Assembly: GCA_037439425.1 (NCBI GenBank)
Contig: JBBIWA010000034.1
Coordinates: 1 to 48,881 of the forward strand
DNA from: JBBIWA01 sp037439425
GTDB taxonomy: Bacteria > Acidobacteriota > Blastocatellia > RBC074
Direction of reading: 5' to 3'
Length of the DNA stretch: 48,881 nt
The notes beneath the pieces were generated by a model. It was not told the origin of the DNA. It searched no databases and saw only the letters and a program-made list of their open reading frames with translations. The translations under genes and the position numbers were made by a program. Positions 25,940 through 37,114 of the stretch are shown here, piece by piece (the stretch's first letter is position 1; each line of letters starts with the position of its first letter).

Positions 25940-26173
25940 TCAAGCGTAAGTCAATTGGCTCTGATGGCAGGACCGTTCTGGTGAATCGCAACTGGCGGGT
26001 TCTGCGACTTTCCCATCCGGTCCCAGACTCTTTTGCGTGTGCAGACACCAGAAAATTCCTGTATTGGAAGGCGGCACCGTGGGATCGTGCTCCGCCCAGA
26101 TAAACATCTCCTTCCAGCGCAGGCAAGCGCAAAGGTTAGGACGATTGGTATCGAATCTTTCAGCTTCTGTCAT
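25940..26173 (-). CDS. Small cysteine-containing protein, 77 aa
   Basis: ATG 26173 follows CAGGAGGCAGTG, an almost ideal ribosome site, which supports a real gene despite the size. The protein has five cysteines (15, 17, 43, 62, 69), the first pair as CAC and the others spaced as if around a metal or disulfide core, plus DPTVPPSNTGIFWC and GPDGKVAEP. There is no signal peptide. I recall similar short proteins in acidobacteria but no function. It lies 86 bp downstream of the FAD subunit of the molybdenum hydroxylase, so it may be co-transcribed and could serve that enzyme; this is inference. Confidence 0.7.
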   Translation of the reverse strand: MTEAERFDTNRPNLCACLRWKEMFIWAEHDPTVPPSNTGIFWCLHTQKSLGPDGKVAEPASCDSPERSCHQSQLTYA

Positions 26174-26259
26174 CACTGCCTCCTGTTTGAGGAAAGGGCC
26201 AATGGGTGAGTGAATGAGTGAAGGGCAAAGAGGGGTCTTACTCTTTGCCCTTCACAGCT

Positions 26260-27226
26260 CTATCCAGCGGCCTGCAAGATCGCCCGCTTGACCGCTACAC
26301 GGGCGAGTTGGATTTTGTGGCCATTGCGACTGAGCGCCTTGGCTTTGGCGACAGCAGCATTGCCAGCTTCAGCCGCCAGTTCCTCGCTGATGGTTTTGCC
26401 GATCAGTACCTTCTCGGCTTCCACCGCATGCCAGGGGACCGGCGCGACGTGACCGAGGGCAATGCGCGCCGCAGTGACTCTTTTGCCTTCCAGCTTGAGC
26501 GCGACTGAAGCTGCTGCCAGCGGCCAGTCGAGTGTTTCGCGCTGGCGCACCTCGTAGGTCGCGCTGCGTACTCCACCCGGCGGCGGCACCGTGATGTGAG
26601 TGACGATCTCGTTCGGCTGAAGCAGATACTCGCGCTCACCCTCAGACTTCGGAATGACGAAGAACTCTTCGGCTGCCACCTGCCGCGCGCCTTTCGGGCC
26701 GTAGACGTGAATCTTCGCCATCAGCGCAATCAGTGCCGGAGCGAGGCTTGACGGATTGACGAAGTAAGCCGGCCCGTCATTGCCCAGGATGGCGTGATAG
26801 CGGTTGTCGCCATCGGGCACGAGCGACTTTCCGTTCTCGTCCTTCGCCAGTAACCCGTAGCCTGCGCGGAAGTACCAGCAACGCGGTCGTTGGCAGAGGT
26901 CTCCGCCCACTGTCCCCATACTACGAATCTGCAAGCTGGTGACTCCTTCGGCAGCTTGCGCAAGCGCTGGATAGTTACGAGTAAGCTGCGCGTTCTCGAG
27001 CAGTTCATCGAAGGTTACTAGCGCCCCCAAGCGCAAGCCCGCGCTGGGAGAGTAGCTGATGCCCTGCAGCTCTTTGATCCCTTTCAGATTGACTACCCGT
27101 TTGGGCGTCACGATGAAGTCCTTCATCAAAGAGAGTAGATCGGTGCCGCCGGCCAGAACTTCAACTTCTCCCCATTGCTTGCCAAGGAGCGCGACCGCTT
27201 GCTCCTTGGTTGTGGGGCTGGCATAT

Positions 27227-27240
<14 letters not shown>
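26260..27240 (-). CDS. FAD-binding subunit of a xanthine dehydrogenase-family molybdenum hydroxylase
   Basis: 326 aa from ATG 27240, with GAAAGGAGGGGCC upstream; an in-frame start at 27321 lies inside the large-subunit gene. It is a CoxM/XdhB-type FAD domain: MQSFEYASPTTKEQAVALLG, then the FAD loop LAGGTDLLSLM near residue 32 and GTVGGDLCQRPRC near 107, followed by the C-terminal CO-dehydrogenase flavoprotein domain. The cysteines in CQRPRC are of the form seen in aldehyde-oxidising relatives. The start overlaps the large-subunit stop by 14 bp. The complex passes electrons from the Mo site through the 2Fe-2S clusters to FAD. Confidence 0.93.
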
Positions 27241-29378
<2,138 letters not shown>

Positions 29379-29386
<8 letters not shown>

Positions 29387-30020
29387 TGCGACTACCTCCT
29401 TTCTGCCTCATATTCGCAGCGGCTTGCGCGACTGCGGCTTTGATGCCGACGTAGGTGCCGCAGCGGCACAGATTCCCGCCCAGGCCCTTTTCGATCTGCG
29501 CGGGCGTCGGATTGGGATGCTTGTTGAGGAAAGCCAGGCAGGCCATAACGAAGCCTGGCGTGCAGAAGCCGCACTGCTGAGCATCGTTGTCGACAAAGGC
29601 TTGCTGGATCGGATGCAACTTGCCATTCTGCTCTAGACCCTCAACAGTGGTGATCTTCTTGCCTTGCGCTTCGACGGCCAGCACCGAGCAAGCATACACT
29701 CCCTTGCCATCCATAATCACAGTGCAGGCACCACAGCTTGCCCGGTCGCAGACGCGCTTGGCCCCGGTCAATTCTAGCTCATTGCGCAAAGCATCGAGTA
29801 AAGTGACGCGCGGCTCAACCTCAACCGTGCGTTTAGTGCCATTGATGTCGAGTGTGATTGAGACTTTGTTCGGCCCTAGGATCTGCACGGGTGCCCCGGC
29901 TACCTCTACCACTCGCACTCCAGTGACGAGCGGCACAGAGAGAGCCAGTCCCGTGCCCTTCAGAAAGTTGCGCCGCGACAGGCCAGAAGACCGGTCGGGC
30001 ATTTCATCGGAACTGCTCAT
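29379..30020 (-). CDS. 2Fe-2S subunit of a molybdenum hydroxylase, with Tat signal
   Basis: 213 aa. Residues 14-34 are a twin-arginine signal (LSRRNFLKGTG plus a hydrophobic stretch). The plant-ferredoxin domain binds one 2Fe-2S cluster with Cys91, 96, 99 and 111, and the helical domain binds the other with Cys150, 153, 185 and 187. It relays electrons between the molybdenum and FAD sites. A Tat signal on this subunit suggests that it carries the folded complex to the periplasm, as in some periplasmic aldehyde oxidoreductases. It is the first gene of the three-gene operon and is divergent from the efflux adaptor gene 354 bp away. Confidence 0.95.
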
Positions 30021-30374
30021 CGGCGTACCTCCATTCTCGAAAACGAGTTTGTCAGTCGCTGCGGAGGCTCAACGCCGGCCTCAGCAACTGAAAGATTGCG
30101 CCTATTAAGCCTATTGACTAACCAAGGCCAGGTGATTGTTTCGTGAACATATGGGCTAGCAGTATATCAACTGCTTCCCTTGGTGACAAGATTGCCACGT
30201 GATCTCGCAAACTGGAAACGAACTCGGCCCGGCGGTGGTTACAAGAATCTCGCATCTTGATCCACGAAACGAAGGAACTTGGTTGAAACATCGCTCGTAT
30301 ACGGTTAGGATTAAAGAAGCAAATCTAGCTTATTTGTATCTCTGATATGATCACGCAGGAGGCATGCAGTCCTT
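30021..30374. other. Divergent intergenic region
   Basis: It must hold the promoters of both the molybdenum hydroxylase operon and the efflux adaptor gene. I find no textbook -35/-10 pair. AGGAGG (30357-30362) is the only clear signal; it is 12 bases from the adaptor ATG, a long spacing. Confidence 0.5.
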
Positions 30375-31841
30375 ATGGCCATCTCGAAGAAGAAGAAGAT
30401 TATTATTGGAGTGGTAGTCGTGGCTGCCCTCGCTACCATTATTGGAGTTAGTGTGGCTGCCCGGCGCGGCGATCTGCCTGAAGTGCAGACGGCCAGAGTG
30501 GAGCGGCGACCGCTGCTGGAATCGAAAGTCACGGCCAATGGCGAAGTGCGCCCGATTCGGTTCATCAACCTGACGGCCGAAGTCTCCGGTCGGGTCACCG
30601 ACATCTTCGTCAAGGAAGGTGATCAGGTGACCAAAGGTACACCGCTGTTGCGCGTGGATAAAACTCAGTTGGCTTCCTCCACCTCGGTGCAAGAGGCGGC
30701 ACTCAGAGCCAGCCAGGCTGAAGTGCAGAATCAGAGTGTTGCCATCACCGCTGCCGAAAATGCCGTCAACAATGCGCGCGCAGCGCTCAGCACAGCGCAG
30801 GCCGATCTGGAACGCGCCAAGGTCGAACAGGCCAATGCCGAGATCGAACTCAAGCGCAATACCGAGCTGGTGGAAAGTGGTATCGTCTCACGCTCAGTCT
30901 ACGACGCAGCCAAGGCGCGTTATGATTCGGCCACCGCAGCAGTCAATTCGGCTCAAGCGCGCGTCCAGCAAGCGCAGGTGCAGGTCCGTGATGCCGAAAT
31001 TCGCATCAACCAGGCCCGCGCCGTACTCGCCGCTGCTCAGGCGCGCGTCGAACAAACGCAGGCCAACCTGGCTGCTCAGGCTGACCTGCTCAGCAAGACG
31101 ACCCAGTTTTCGCCCATTAACGGCGTGATTGCCAACCTGCCGATTCAGGTCGGCACCTTCGCCCTGGCCAACCTCCAGTCCACCCCGCTGATGATCATTG
31201 CCGATATGTCGGTGATCAATGTCGAAGTGCGCGTAGACGAAACCGACGTGGCCAGTGTGAAGGTGGGCCAGAGGGCCAGGGTCAAGGTGGATGCGCTCGG
31301 CGATCAGGAGATTGAAGGCGAAGTGGCTGAGATCGCTTCTTCGGCTGTCACCCGTTCCGGGCAGACGATTGCGCAAACGGCAGTGGCGGGCACCCAGGAA
31401 GCCAAAGATTTCAAGGTTGTCATTCGCCTGATTAATATGTCGCCGGAGGTAAGAAATCGGCTCCGCCCCGGCATGTCAGCCACCGCGACGATCACGACCG
31501 ACCGGCGCGAAAACGTGATCGCGGTGCCTTTGCAAGCCATTGTCGAGCGCGAGCCGCAAGCGGGCGAATCACAGCCAGGCACCACGCCAGCCAGCTCGCC
31601 CACTCCTGTGGCTAAAGATAGGAAGCCGATCAAAGGCGTCTTTGCCGTCGAAAACAACAAGGCTGTCTTTGTCCCAGTCGAGACTGGCATCACCGGCGAG
31701 AACGAGATCGAGATTACCAGCGGACTGAGTGAGGGCCGGGAGATCATTATTGGTCCTTACCGCCAGTTGAGAACTCTCAAGGATGGTGCCCAGATCAAGC
31801 GCGAGGGCAGAGCCAGGGCGGCAGCGACGAGAACTCCCTGA
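30375..31841 (+). CDS. Efflux periplasmic adaptor (HlyD/MacA-type membrane fusion protein)
   Basis: 488 aa. Residues 6-27 form one membrane anchor after a lysine-rich start (SKKKKIIIGVVVVAALATI). A lipoyl-like beta domain (about 50-100) is split by a long alpha-helical hairpin (about 105-245) rich in Ala, Gln, Glu and Arg with heptad repeats; the second lipoyl half follows with FSPINGVIANLPIQVGTF. The beta-barrel and membrane-proximal domains are at the C-terminus, including a Pro/Ser/Thr linker (about 397-412). It bridges an inner-membrane transporter and an outer-membrane channel. A MacB-like ATPase gene follows 40 bp later, but the permease is absent. Confidence 0.93.
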   Translation: MAISKKKKIIIGVVVVAALATIIGVSVAARRGDLPEVQTARVERRPLLESKVTANGEVRPIRFINLTAEVSGRVTDIFVKEGDQVTKGTPLLRVDKTQLASSTSVQEAALRASQAEVQNQSVAITAAENAVNNARAALSTAQADLERAKVEQANAEIELKRNTELVESGIVSRSVYDAAKARYDSATAAVNSAQARVQQAQVQVRDAEIRINQARAVLAAAQARVEQTQANLAAQADLLSKTTQFSPINGVIANLPIQVGTFALANLQSTPLMIIADMSVINVEVRVDETDVASVKVGQRARVKVDALGDQEIEGEVAEIASSAVTRSGQTIAQTAVAGTQEAKDFKVVIRLINMSPEVRNRLRPGMSATATITTDRRENVIAVPLQAIVEREPQAGESQPGTTPASSPTPVAKDRKPIKGVFAVENNKAVFVPVETGITGENEIEITSGLSEGREIIIGPYRQLRTLKDGAQIKREGRARAAATRTP

Positions 31842-31881
31842 GGAGTAATTTGATGGAGATTGCCTGCTGGTGAGGAATACT

Positions 31882-32634
31882 ATGTTGACAGAAACGCAAG
31901 TTGCACGAGAGACCAATGAGCGCTACGGGCTGGCCCCAAGTACGTCGCACGAGATGCTGATTCGCACCGTCGAGCTATGGAAGACCTACGACATGGGCCA
32001 AGAGAAGATTCACGCCCTGCGCGGCATCTCGTTCGAGATCGAGCGCAACGAGTATGTCGCAATCGTCGGACCATCGGGGTCAGGCAAATCAACCCTGATG
32101 AATATGATTGGCTGCCTCGACACGCCGACCAAAGGTGAATACTGGCTCAACGGCAAGAAGGTCTCGGAGATGGACGACGACGAGCTAGCCTATATTCGCA
32201 ACAAGGAGATCGGCTTCGTTTTTCAAACCTTCAATCTGCTGCCGCGCGCCACAGCGTTGCACAATGTCGAGTTGCCGTTGATTTACAACGGCACCCCGTC
32301 AAGCAAGCGCATCGAGATGGCCAAGCGCGCGCTGGAAGCCGTAGAACTGGGCGATCGCATGTACCATAAACCAAATGAGCTATCCGGCGGTCAGCGGCAG
32401 CGCGTGGCGATTGCCCGTGCATTGGTCAACAATCCTTCGATCATCCTGGCTGACGAGCCGACGGGCAATCTCGACTCGAAGACCTCGGCCGAGATCATGC
32501 AACTGTTCGATCAATTGCACGAGCGCGGTAACACGATCATTCTGGTCACTCACGAGCACGACATCGCCGCGCACGCGCACCGCGTCATTTCCCTTCTTGA
32601 CGGACAGATCGAGAAGGATGAACGCATCAAGTAG
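31882..32634 (+). CDS. MacB/LolD-type ABC transporter ATPase
   Basis: About 250 aa. ATG 31882 has GTGAGG six bases upstream; the GTG at 31870 is the alternative. Walker A GPSGSGKS is at about 63-70, Q-loop in FVFQTFNLLP, signature LSGGQ at about 167-171, Walker B IILADEPTGNLD near 187 and the H-loop in VTHEHD. The sequence belongs to the MacB/FtsE/LolD branch, which works with FtsX-like permeases to drive export or lipoprotein release. It follows the adaptor gene. The usual FtsX-like permease gene is not adjacent: the next gene encodes a secreted protein, so this would be an incomplete tripartite system. Confidence 0.95.
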   Translation: MLTETQVARETNERYGLAPSTSHEMLIRTVELWKTYDMGQEKIHALRGISFEIERNEYVAIVGPSGSGKSTLMNMIGCLDTPTKGEYWLNGKKVSEMDDDELAYIRNKEIGFVFQTFNLLPRATALHNVELPLIYNGTPSSKRIEMAKRALEAVELGDRMYHKPNELSGGQRQRVAIARALVNNPSIILADEPTGNLDSKTSAEIMQLFDQLHERGNTIILVTHEHDIAAHAHRVISLLDGQIEKDERIK

Positions 32635-32952
32635 AGAGCCACTCCAGAGCTATTGACAGCCGCGCCCTGGCTGCCTTGGTGCTGGGGCGCGAAAGTCCCC
32701 TCCCTCTCCCCAGCTCGCTGCTGGAGCATTGAACATCAGCCGCCACGCAAGAGCCTGCCTCCTTTTCGGTCGCTCAGTTATAGACTGTTTAAGCTCAATC
32801 CCTCTCCACTTCACTCTCGACCACCTTGCCAACCCGCCGCTACTACTCTCTTGTCCGGCAATGGACAAAGGGGCGTGGAGAGAGGATAATGTGCCTTTCA
32901 ATGTCTCAATGTGCTTCGATTTGGCTACCCAATCCAAAAAGGGAGGTATCAG
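32635..32952. other. Intergenic region after the ATPase gene
   Basis: About 320 bp where a permease gene might be expected. No coding frame with a ribosome site and no membrane-protein composition was found. The last 15 bases contain GGGAGG serving the next gene. Confidence 0.55.
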
Positions 32953-33669
32953 ATGAAAATAACTCTTACTCCGCTACTGACTTTCTTCCTCCTGTGCCTG
33001 CCGGCCCTCTCTGCGCAAGCGCCTAATGTGACCGGCGAATGGGAAGTCACTATCAATTCGCCCCAGGGATCACGAAGTGCCAATATCACCTTCAAGCAAG
33101 AAGGCGAAAAGCTCAGTGGCTCGATCAAAAGACAGGGCGGCGAGCTGCCCTTTGAGGGAACGATCAAAGGCAAGGAGATCAAATTCACCTACACCATCAA
33201 GTTTCAGGACAATGATCTGGCCATTACGCTGACGGGTGAGGTCGAAGGCGATGCGATCAAAGGCACAGCTGATTTCGGCGGGTTCGCTCAGGGAGACTGG
33301 ACGGCGAAGCGCTTGACTGCGGCTGCTTCGGCGGCTCAGAGCGCAGGCGCTGCTTCGACCGCACAGTTCGATGTCAGTGGAGCCTGGAACTTTGAGGTCG
33401 AAACCGATCAGGGTTCCGGCTCTCCCACTTTCACCTTCAAGCAGGAGGGCGAAAAGCTCACCGGCCAGTATAAAGGATTGTTTGGCGAAGCGCCGCTGAC
33501 CGGAACCGTGAAAGGCAATCAAATCACCTTCTCCTTCAAAGTCAGCGCCCAGGGAATGGAAGCTACCATCACCTACACCGGCACCATTGAGAGCCAGAAC
33601 GCGATGAAAGGCACTGCCAAACTGGGCGACTTGGGCTCCGGCACCTGGACAGCCAAACGGCAGCCATAA
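32953..33669 (+). CDS. Secreted protein with two homologous repeats
   Basis: 238 aa from ATG 32953, which follows GGGAGGTATCAG; the open frame extends to 32911 without a ribosome site. Residues 1-22 are a signal peptide (LLTFFLLCLPALSAQA). The mature protein is two copies of an about 100-residue beta-rich unit: NVTGEWEVTINS...FKQEGEKLSGS...GDWTAKR and DVSGAWNFEVET...FKQEGEKLTGQ...GTWTAKR, joined by an Ala/Ser-rich linker. This suggests an internal gene duplication. The repeats look like short lipocalin- or fatty-acid-binding-style beta strands, but I do not recognise the family. It is convergent with the isomerase gene 72 bp downstream. Confidence 0.82.
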   Translation: MKITLTPLLTFFLLCLPALSAQAPNVTGEWEVTINSPQGSRSANITFKQEGEKLSGSIKRQGGELPFEGTIKGKEIKFTYTIKFQDNDLAITLTGEVEGDAIKGTADFGGFAQGDWTAKRLTAAASAAQSAGAASTAQFDVSGAWNFEVETDQGSGSPTFTFKQEGEKLTGQYKGLFGEAPLTGTVKGNQITFSFKVSAQGMEATITYTGTIESQNAMKGTAKLGDLGSGTWTAKRQP

Positions 33670-33681
33670 ATCAAGTGATGA

Positions 33682-33728
33682 GTGATGAGTGATGAGTAGA
33701 AAATTCGGTTTCGCTCATCGCTCATCAC
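33682..33728. terminator. Inverted repeat between convergent genes
   Basis: GTGATGAGTGATGAG (33682-33696) pairs with CTCATCGCTCATCAC (33714-33728), 14 of 15 positions plus one G-T pair. It lies between two convergent stops and may act as a bidirectional terminator. There is no strong T-run, and the left arm is one unit of a triplicated GTGATGA microsatellite. Confidence 0.45.
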
Positions 33729-33741
33729 GCATCGCGGTTTT

Positions 33742-34599
33742 TCACATCATCGCCAGCACACCCCGCAGATAGCCAATTGATTCCGCCATCCCAGGCAGGG
33801 GATCATCGGCATCTTTCTCATATTCGAGTGCCACGTGGTACGGATACTTGATCTCGAGCAGCGCCCGCAACACAGCGGGAATATCTATTACTCCGCGTCC
33901 GAGTTCTATGTTTCTCCCTTCAGCCGCTGCTTTGTCCACATCCTTTAGGTGCAGTTCGTAAAGGCGACCGGCGTGCTTGCGAATCGCCTCTTCTGGTTTG
34001 ACCCCGGCGCGCATGGTGTGGCCGATGTCTATGCAAAGGCCGATGCGGCGATCATAGTCCTTGACCGCTTCCGCGACCGAGTCAGGAGTCGGGTAATGTT
34101 TGTCCTCAGGGCCGTGGTTGTGAATGGCAATGCGAATGTTGTAGTCCTTAACCAGACGGTCGAGGAGGCCGAGCGCGGCCGGATCGGGACTAGCGACAAT
34201 CGTGGCGATGCCAGCATCCTGAGCGTAGTCGAAGGCTTGGCGGATCTCGGCTTCATCATTCTTCATCGTCACCACACCACAACCCAGCAGTTGCAATCCG
34301 GCCTGCTTGATCTTTTGCGCCGCGGCGCGGCGCTCTTCGGATGTGCTCTTGAGCGGCAGATGAAAATCCTTAAGCGAGATGTAGCGCAGAGCCAGACGCT
34401 TCACCATCCGGAGGGTTTCGTCAAGACTGAACTTCCGGGTCGAGTAAGAAGTGAGGCCGACTTTCAGCCCCTGAAATGTATCAAGCAAGGTGGAGCTGGC
34501 TGTGTGCGAGAAAAGGCGAAGGCCGGAGGCGAAGGATGCGCTCATCGCTCCAAGTTTGATTATTTCGCGGCGAGAGGTGGTGATCGGTAATGCGCTCAT
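33742..34599 (-). CDS. Sugar phosphate isomerase/epimerase (xylose isomerase-like TIM barrel)
   Basis: 285 aa, ATG 34599 with AAGGAG six bases upstream. The N-terminus has a possible Tat-like signal (TSRREIIKLGAMSASFASG), so it may be exported. The AP-endonuclease-2 fold is shown by KVGLTSYSTRKF, IAIHNHGPEDKHYPT, GLCIDIGHTMRAG and HLKDVDK, with the metal-binding His, Asp and Glu residues in ALEYEKDADD. The substrate is unknown. It is 12 bp downstream of serC, probably the last gene of that run. Confidence 0.85.
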   Translation of the reverse strand: MSALPITTSRREIIKLGAMSASFASGLRLFSHTASSTLLDTFQGLKVGLTSYSTRKFSLDETLRMVKRLALRYISLKDFHLPLKSTSEERRAAAQKIKQAGLQLLGCGVVTMKNDEAEIRQAFDYAQDAGIATIVASPDPAALGLLDRLVKDYNIRIAIHNHGPEDKHYPTPDSVAEAVKDYDRRIGLCIDIGHTMRAGVKPEEAIRKHAGRLYELHLKDVDKAAAEGRNIELGRGVIDIPAVLRALLEIKYPYHVALEYEKDADDPLPGMAESIGYLRGVLAMM

Positions 34600-34611
34600 T
34601 GGCAGCTCCTT

Positions 34612-35700
34612 TTAGCCATGCCGGCGTTCGAACTCGCGCATGAATTCGACCAGCTTGATTACGCCTTCTTTGGGAAAGGCATTGTAGATCGAAGCGCGTA
34701 ACCCGCCGACCGAGCGATGCCCTTTCAAACCATCAAGACCTGCGGCGGTGGCCTCTTTGACAAAGGTTTTCTCCAGCTCTTCATTCGGCAAGCGGAAGGT
34801 GACGTTCATCATACTGCGGCTTGCTGGGTCGGCATGGCCGCGATAGAAATCGGTCGAGTCAATCAGATCGTAGAGAATCTTCGCCTTCTCCTCGTTCAGC
34901 TTCTGAATGTTGGCCAGCCCGCCGATCTCTTTCAACAGCCATTTGAAGACCAAGCGCGCAATGTAGATCGCAAAGACAGGCGGCGTGTTATAAAGCGACT
35001 GCTTTTCAACCATCAGCCGGTAGTCAAGCAGGGAGGGCAAACCTTCCGGTACGCGTGCCAGCAGATCCTCACGGATGATTACAATCGTCACGCCTGCCGG
35101 GCCAGCATTCTTCTGCGCGCCCGCGTAGAGCAGCCCGTACTTGGTGAGGTCGATCGGCTTGCTCAGGAAATTCGAGGAGGCATCGCAGATAAGCGGCACA
35201 TCGCCCACTTCCGGTTCGGCGCGCCATTCGGTGCCGAAGATGGTGTTGTTCGAGGTGAAGTGAACGTAGGCGGCCTGCGGGTCAAGATTCAGTTCTTCCT
35301 GCGCTGGAATGCGATTGAAGTTGCTATCTTCGGTCGAAGCTGCCACCCGCGTCTGGCCAAGCTTCTTGGCTTCTTTGAGCGCCGCTTTTGACCAACTGCC
35401 GGTAATGATGTAATCGGCACTGCGATCCTTAGGCAGCAGGTTCATCGGCACCATGGAAAATTGCAGACTGGCTCCACCCTGGAGGAAGAGAACTTTGTAG
35501 TTGGAAGGAAGATGGAGCAATTGGCGCAAATCGGCTTCTGCGCCCTGAATGATTCCCTCGAAATGTTTCGAGCGATGGCTGATTTCAAGCACTGACATGC
35601 CAACGCCGGGCAGCGCTACCAGATCGCGCTGCGCTTCTTCAAGCACAGGCAAAGGTAGCACCGCCGGGCCAGCGCTGAAATTGTAAATTCGTTCGGTCAT
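34612..35700 (-). CDS. serC: Phosphoserine aminotransferase
   Basis: 362 aa PLP enzyme converting 3-phosphohydroxypyruvate to phosphoserine with glutamate. The start YNFSAGPAVLPLPVLEEAQRDL is diagnostic; Lys197 in GAQKNAGPAG forms the Schiff base, and HRS (residues 42-44) and GGASLQFSMVPMN contact phosphate and cofactor. AAGGAG lies 8 bases before the ATG. It is separated from the upstream dehydrogenase gene by 126 bp that contain a REP-like element, yet the functional pairing suggests a serine-synthesis pair. Known enzymes also act on 4-phosphohydroxythreonine in vitamin B6 synthesis. Confidence 0.97.
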   Translation of the reverse strand: MTERIYNFSAGPAVLPLPVLEEAQRDLVALPGVGMSVLEISHRSKHFEGIIQGAEADLRQLLHLPSNYKVLFLQGGASLQFSMVPMNLLPKDRSADYIITGSWSKAALKEAKKLGQTRVAASTEDSNFNRIPAQEELNLDPQAAYVHFTSNNTIFGTEWRAEPEVGDVPLICDASSNFLSKPIDLTKYGLLYAGAQKNAGPAGVTIVIIREDLLARVPEGLPSLLDYRLMVEKQSLYNTPPVFAIYIARLVFKWLLKEIGGLANIQKLNEEKAKILYDLIDSTDFYRGHADPASRSMMNVTFRLPNEELEKTFVKEATAAGLDGLKGHRSVGGLRASIYNAFPKEGVIKLVEFMREFERRHG

Positions 35701-35720
35701 GAATTAAGCTCCTTGGAGAA

Positions 35721-35812
35721 TCCTGGGCAGGCACGCATCCTTGTGTGCCTATTTCCATCAAGCAAGCCATCATCTTCAGACTAAGCACGCTCGCAAGCGT
35801 GCGCTCCCAGGA
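35721..35812. repeat. MITE/REP-like element, 92 bp
   Basis: Ends TCCTGGG (35721-35727) and CCCAGGA (35806-35812) are exact reverse complements. Inside are hairpins AGGCAC/GTGCCT (35729-35750) and GCACGCT/AGCGTGC (35785-35802). The second hairpin and the ends match elements at 14630 and 24002. It separates serC from the upstream dehydrogenase gene. Confidence 0.8.
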
Positions 35813-35826
35813 AGGTTTCATTGCTT

Positions 35827-37029
35827 TCAGAGGGCGAGTAAACTCAAATCAATGATGTTTTCGTTGCCGGTGCGAATGCGTTCCAATGTCTCAGCGCTCA
35901 GCGCATCATCCAGCCCGATGCGCGCGATGGCTGCTTCGGCGCCTTCAAAGACGATGTTTTCCATCTCCTGCACATTGATATTGGCCGCTTTGATCTCATT
36001 GAAAACATGCGCCAGCACGCCAGGCCGGTCACGATGGCGCACTACCAGCAGGTGCGTCGCGGGCGTGTGCTCGGAGAGGTTGACAACATTGGGGACTTTG
36101 CCTGTCTCTTTGAAGCTGCGAATGATGCGCACGGTTTCGGCAGCGATGGCCTCCTGCGCCTGATCGGTTGAAGCGCCGATGTGATGCGTGCCGTAAACTC
36201 CAGGCAGCTTGACAATCTCATCCGTAAAGTCGCCCGTCGAGGATGCAGGCTCAGCGGCGAAGACGTCCAACCCGACGCGAATGTGTTTGGCCTTGATCGC
36301 CTGAGCGAGCGCAGCTTGATCCACTATTTCAGCGCGCGAGGTGTTGATAAGATAGGCTCCCTCACGCATGACCTCGAAGATGTCGGCATTGATGATCCCG
36401 CGCGTGTCGGGGGTTAGCGCCAGGTGAATGCTCAAGATGTCGGATTCGGCAGCGACTTCGAGGATGGTCTGGCGATAGGTAATGCCCATCTCTGCAGCGC
36501 GTTCTGGCGTGAGGCTGCGACTCCAGCCGATGATGCGCAGACCGAAGGCTTTGGCGCGCGGAATCATCTCCCGCCCGATCTGGCCCAACCCGATCAGGCC
36601 AAGCGTGCGGCCATACAGACCGCGCGCTTGACTATACTCTTTTTTGTTCCACCGGCCCGCGCGCAGCTCGGCCACGTTGTCAGCGATGCGGCGATCCAGC
36701 GCCAGGATCAAACCGAAAGCTAGCTCTGCTACGGCGACTGAATTTTTGCCTGGACAGTTCGAGACAAAGATGCCGCGCGCCGAAGCCGCTTTCACATCAA
36801 TCGTGTTGTAGCCTGCCCCCGCGCGCACGACCAGACTCAGGCGGCCTGCTTCGAGCATCGCTTCGGTCACCCTGGTTGAACGTACGACGAGCACGCTGGC
36901 TTGCGAGCGGCGGATCGCTTCGACCAGGGCTTCATCCTTCAACTCGGGGCTATACTCGATCTCGCAGCCAATCTCTTTCAGTCCACGAATCCCGCTCTCT
37001 TCAAATTTGTCCGCGATCAGTACCTTCAC
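35827..37029 (-). CDS. Phosphoglycerate dehydrogenase-like 2-hydroxyacid dehydrogenase with ACT domain
   Basis: 400 aa from GTG 37029, which has CAGGAGG five bases upstream; an in-frame ATG at 37062 has no such site. KVLIADKFEESGIRGL begins the substrate domain; the nucleotide-binding motif is GLGQIGREM; catalytic residues are Arg in INTSRAEIVD, Glu in DVFAAEP and His in THHIGAST. A C-terminal ACT domain begins near HLLVVRHRDRPGVLAHVF. There is no allosteric-substrate-binding domain, so the layout is that of E. coli SerA, unlike the long serA at 19680. It precedes serC, so serine synthesis is likely. Paralogous specificity for another hydroxyacid cannot be excluded. Confidence 0.9.
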   Translation of the reverse strand: MKVLIADKFEESGIRGLKEIGCEIEYSPELKDEALVEAIRRSQASVLVVRSTRVTEAMLEAGRLSLVVRAGAGYNTIDVKAASARGIFVSNCPGKNSVAVAELAFGLILALDRRIADNVAELRAGRWNKKEYSQARGLYGRTLGLIGLGQIGREMIPRAKAFGLRIIGWSRSLTPERAAEMGITYRQTILEVAAESDILSIHLALTPDTRGIINADIFEVMREGAYLINTSRAEIVDQAALAQAIKAKHIRVGLDVFAAEPASSTGDFTDEIVKLPGVYGTHHIGASTDQAQEAIAAETVRIIRSFKETGKVPNVVNLSEHTPATHLLVVRHRDRPGVLAHVFNEIKAANINVQEMENIVFEGAEAAIARIGLDDALSAETLERIRTGNENIIDLSLLAL

Positions 37030-37114
37030 AAAGGCCTCCTGATTCTTGCCACGCTTGAGCACGGCGAGGTCTTATAGCTTTGTGCCCTCTTCGTGCCCTC
37101 TTCGTAGTTGATTT

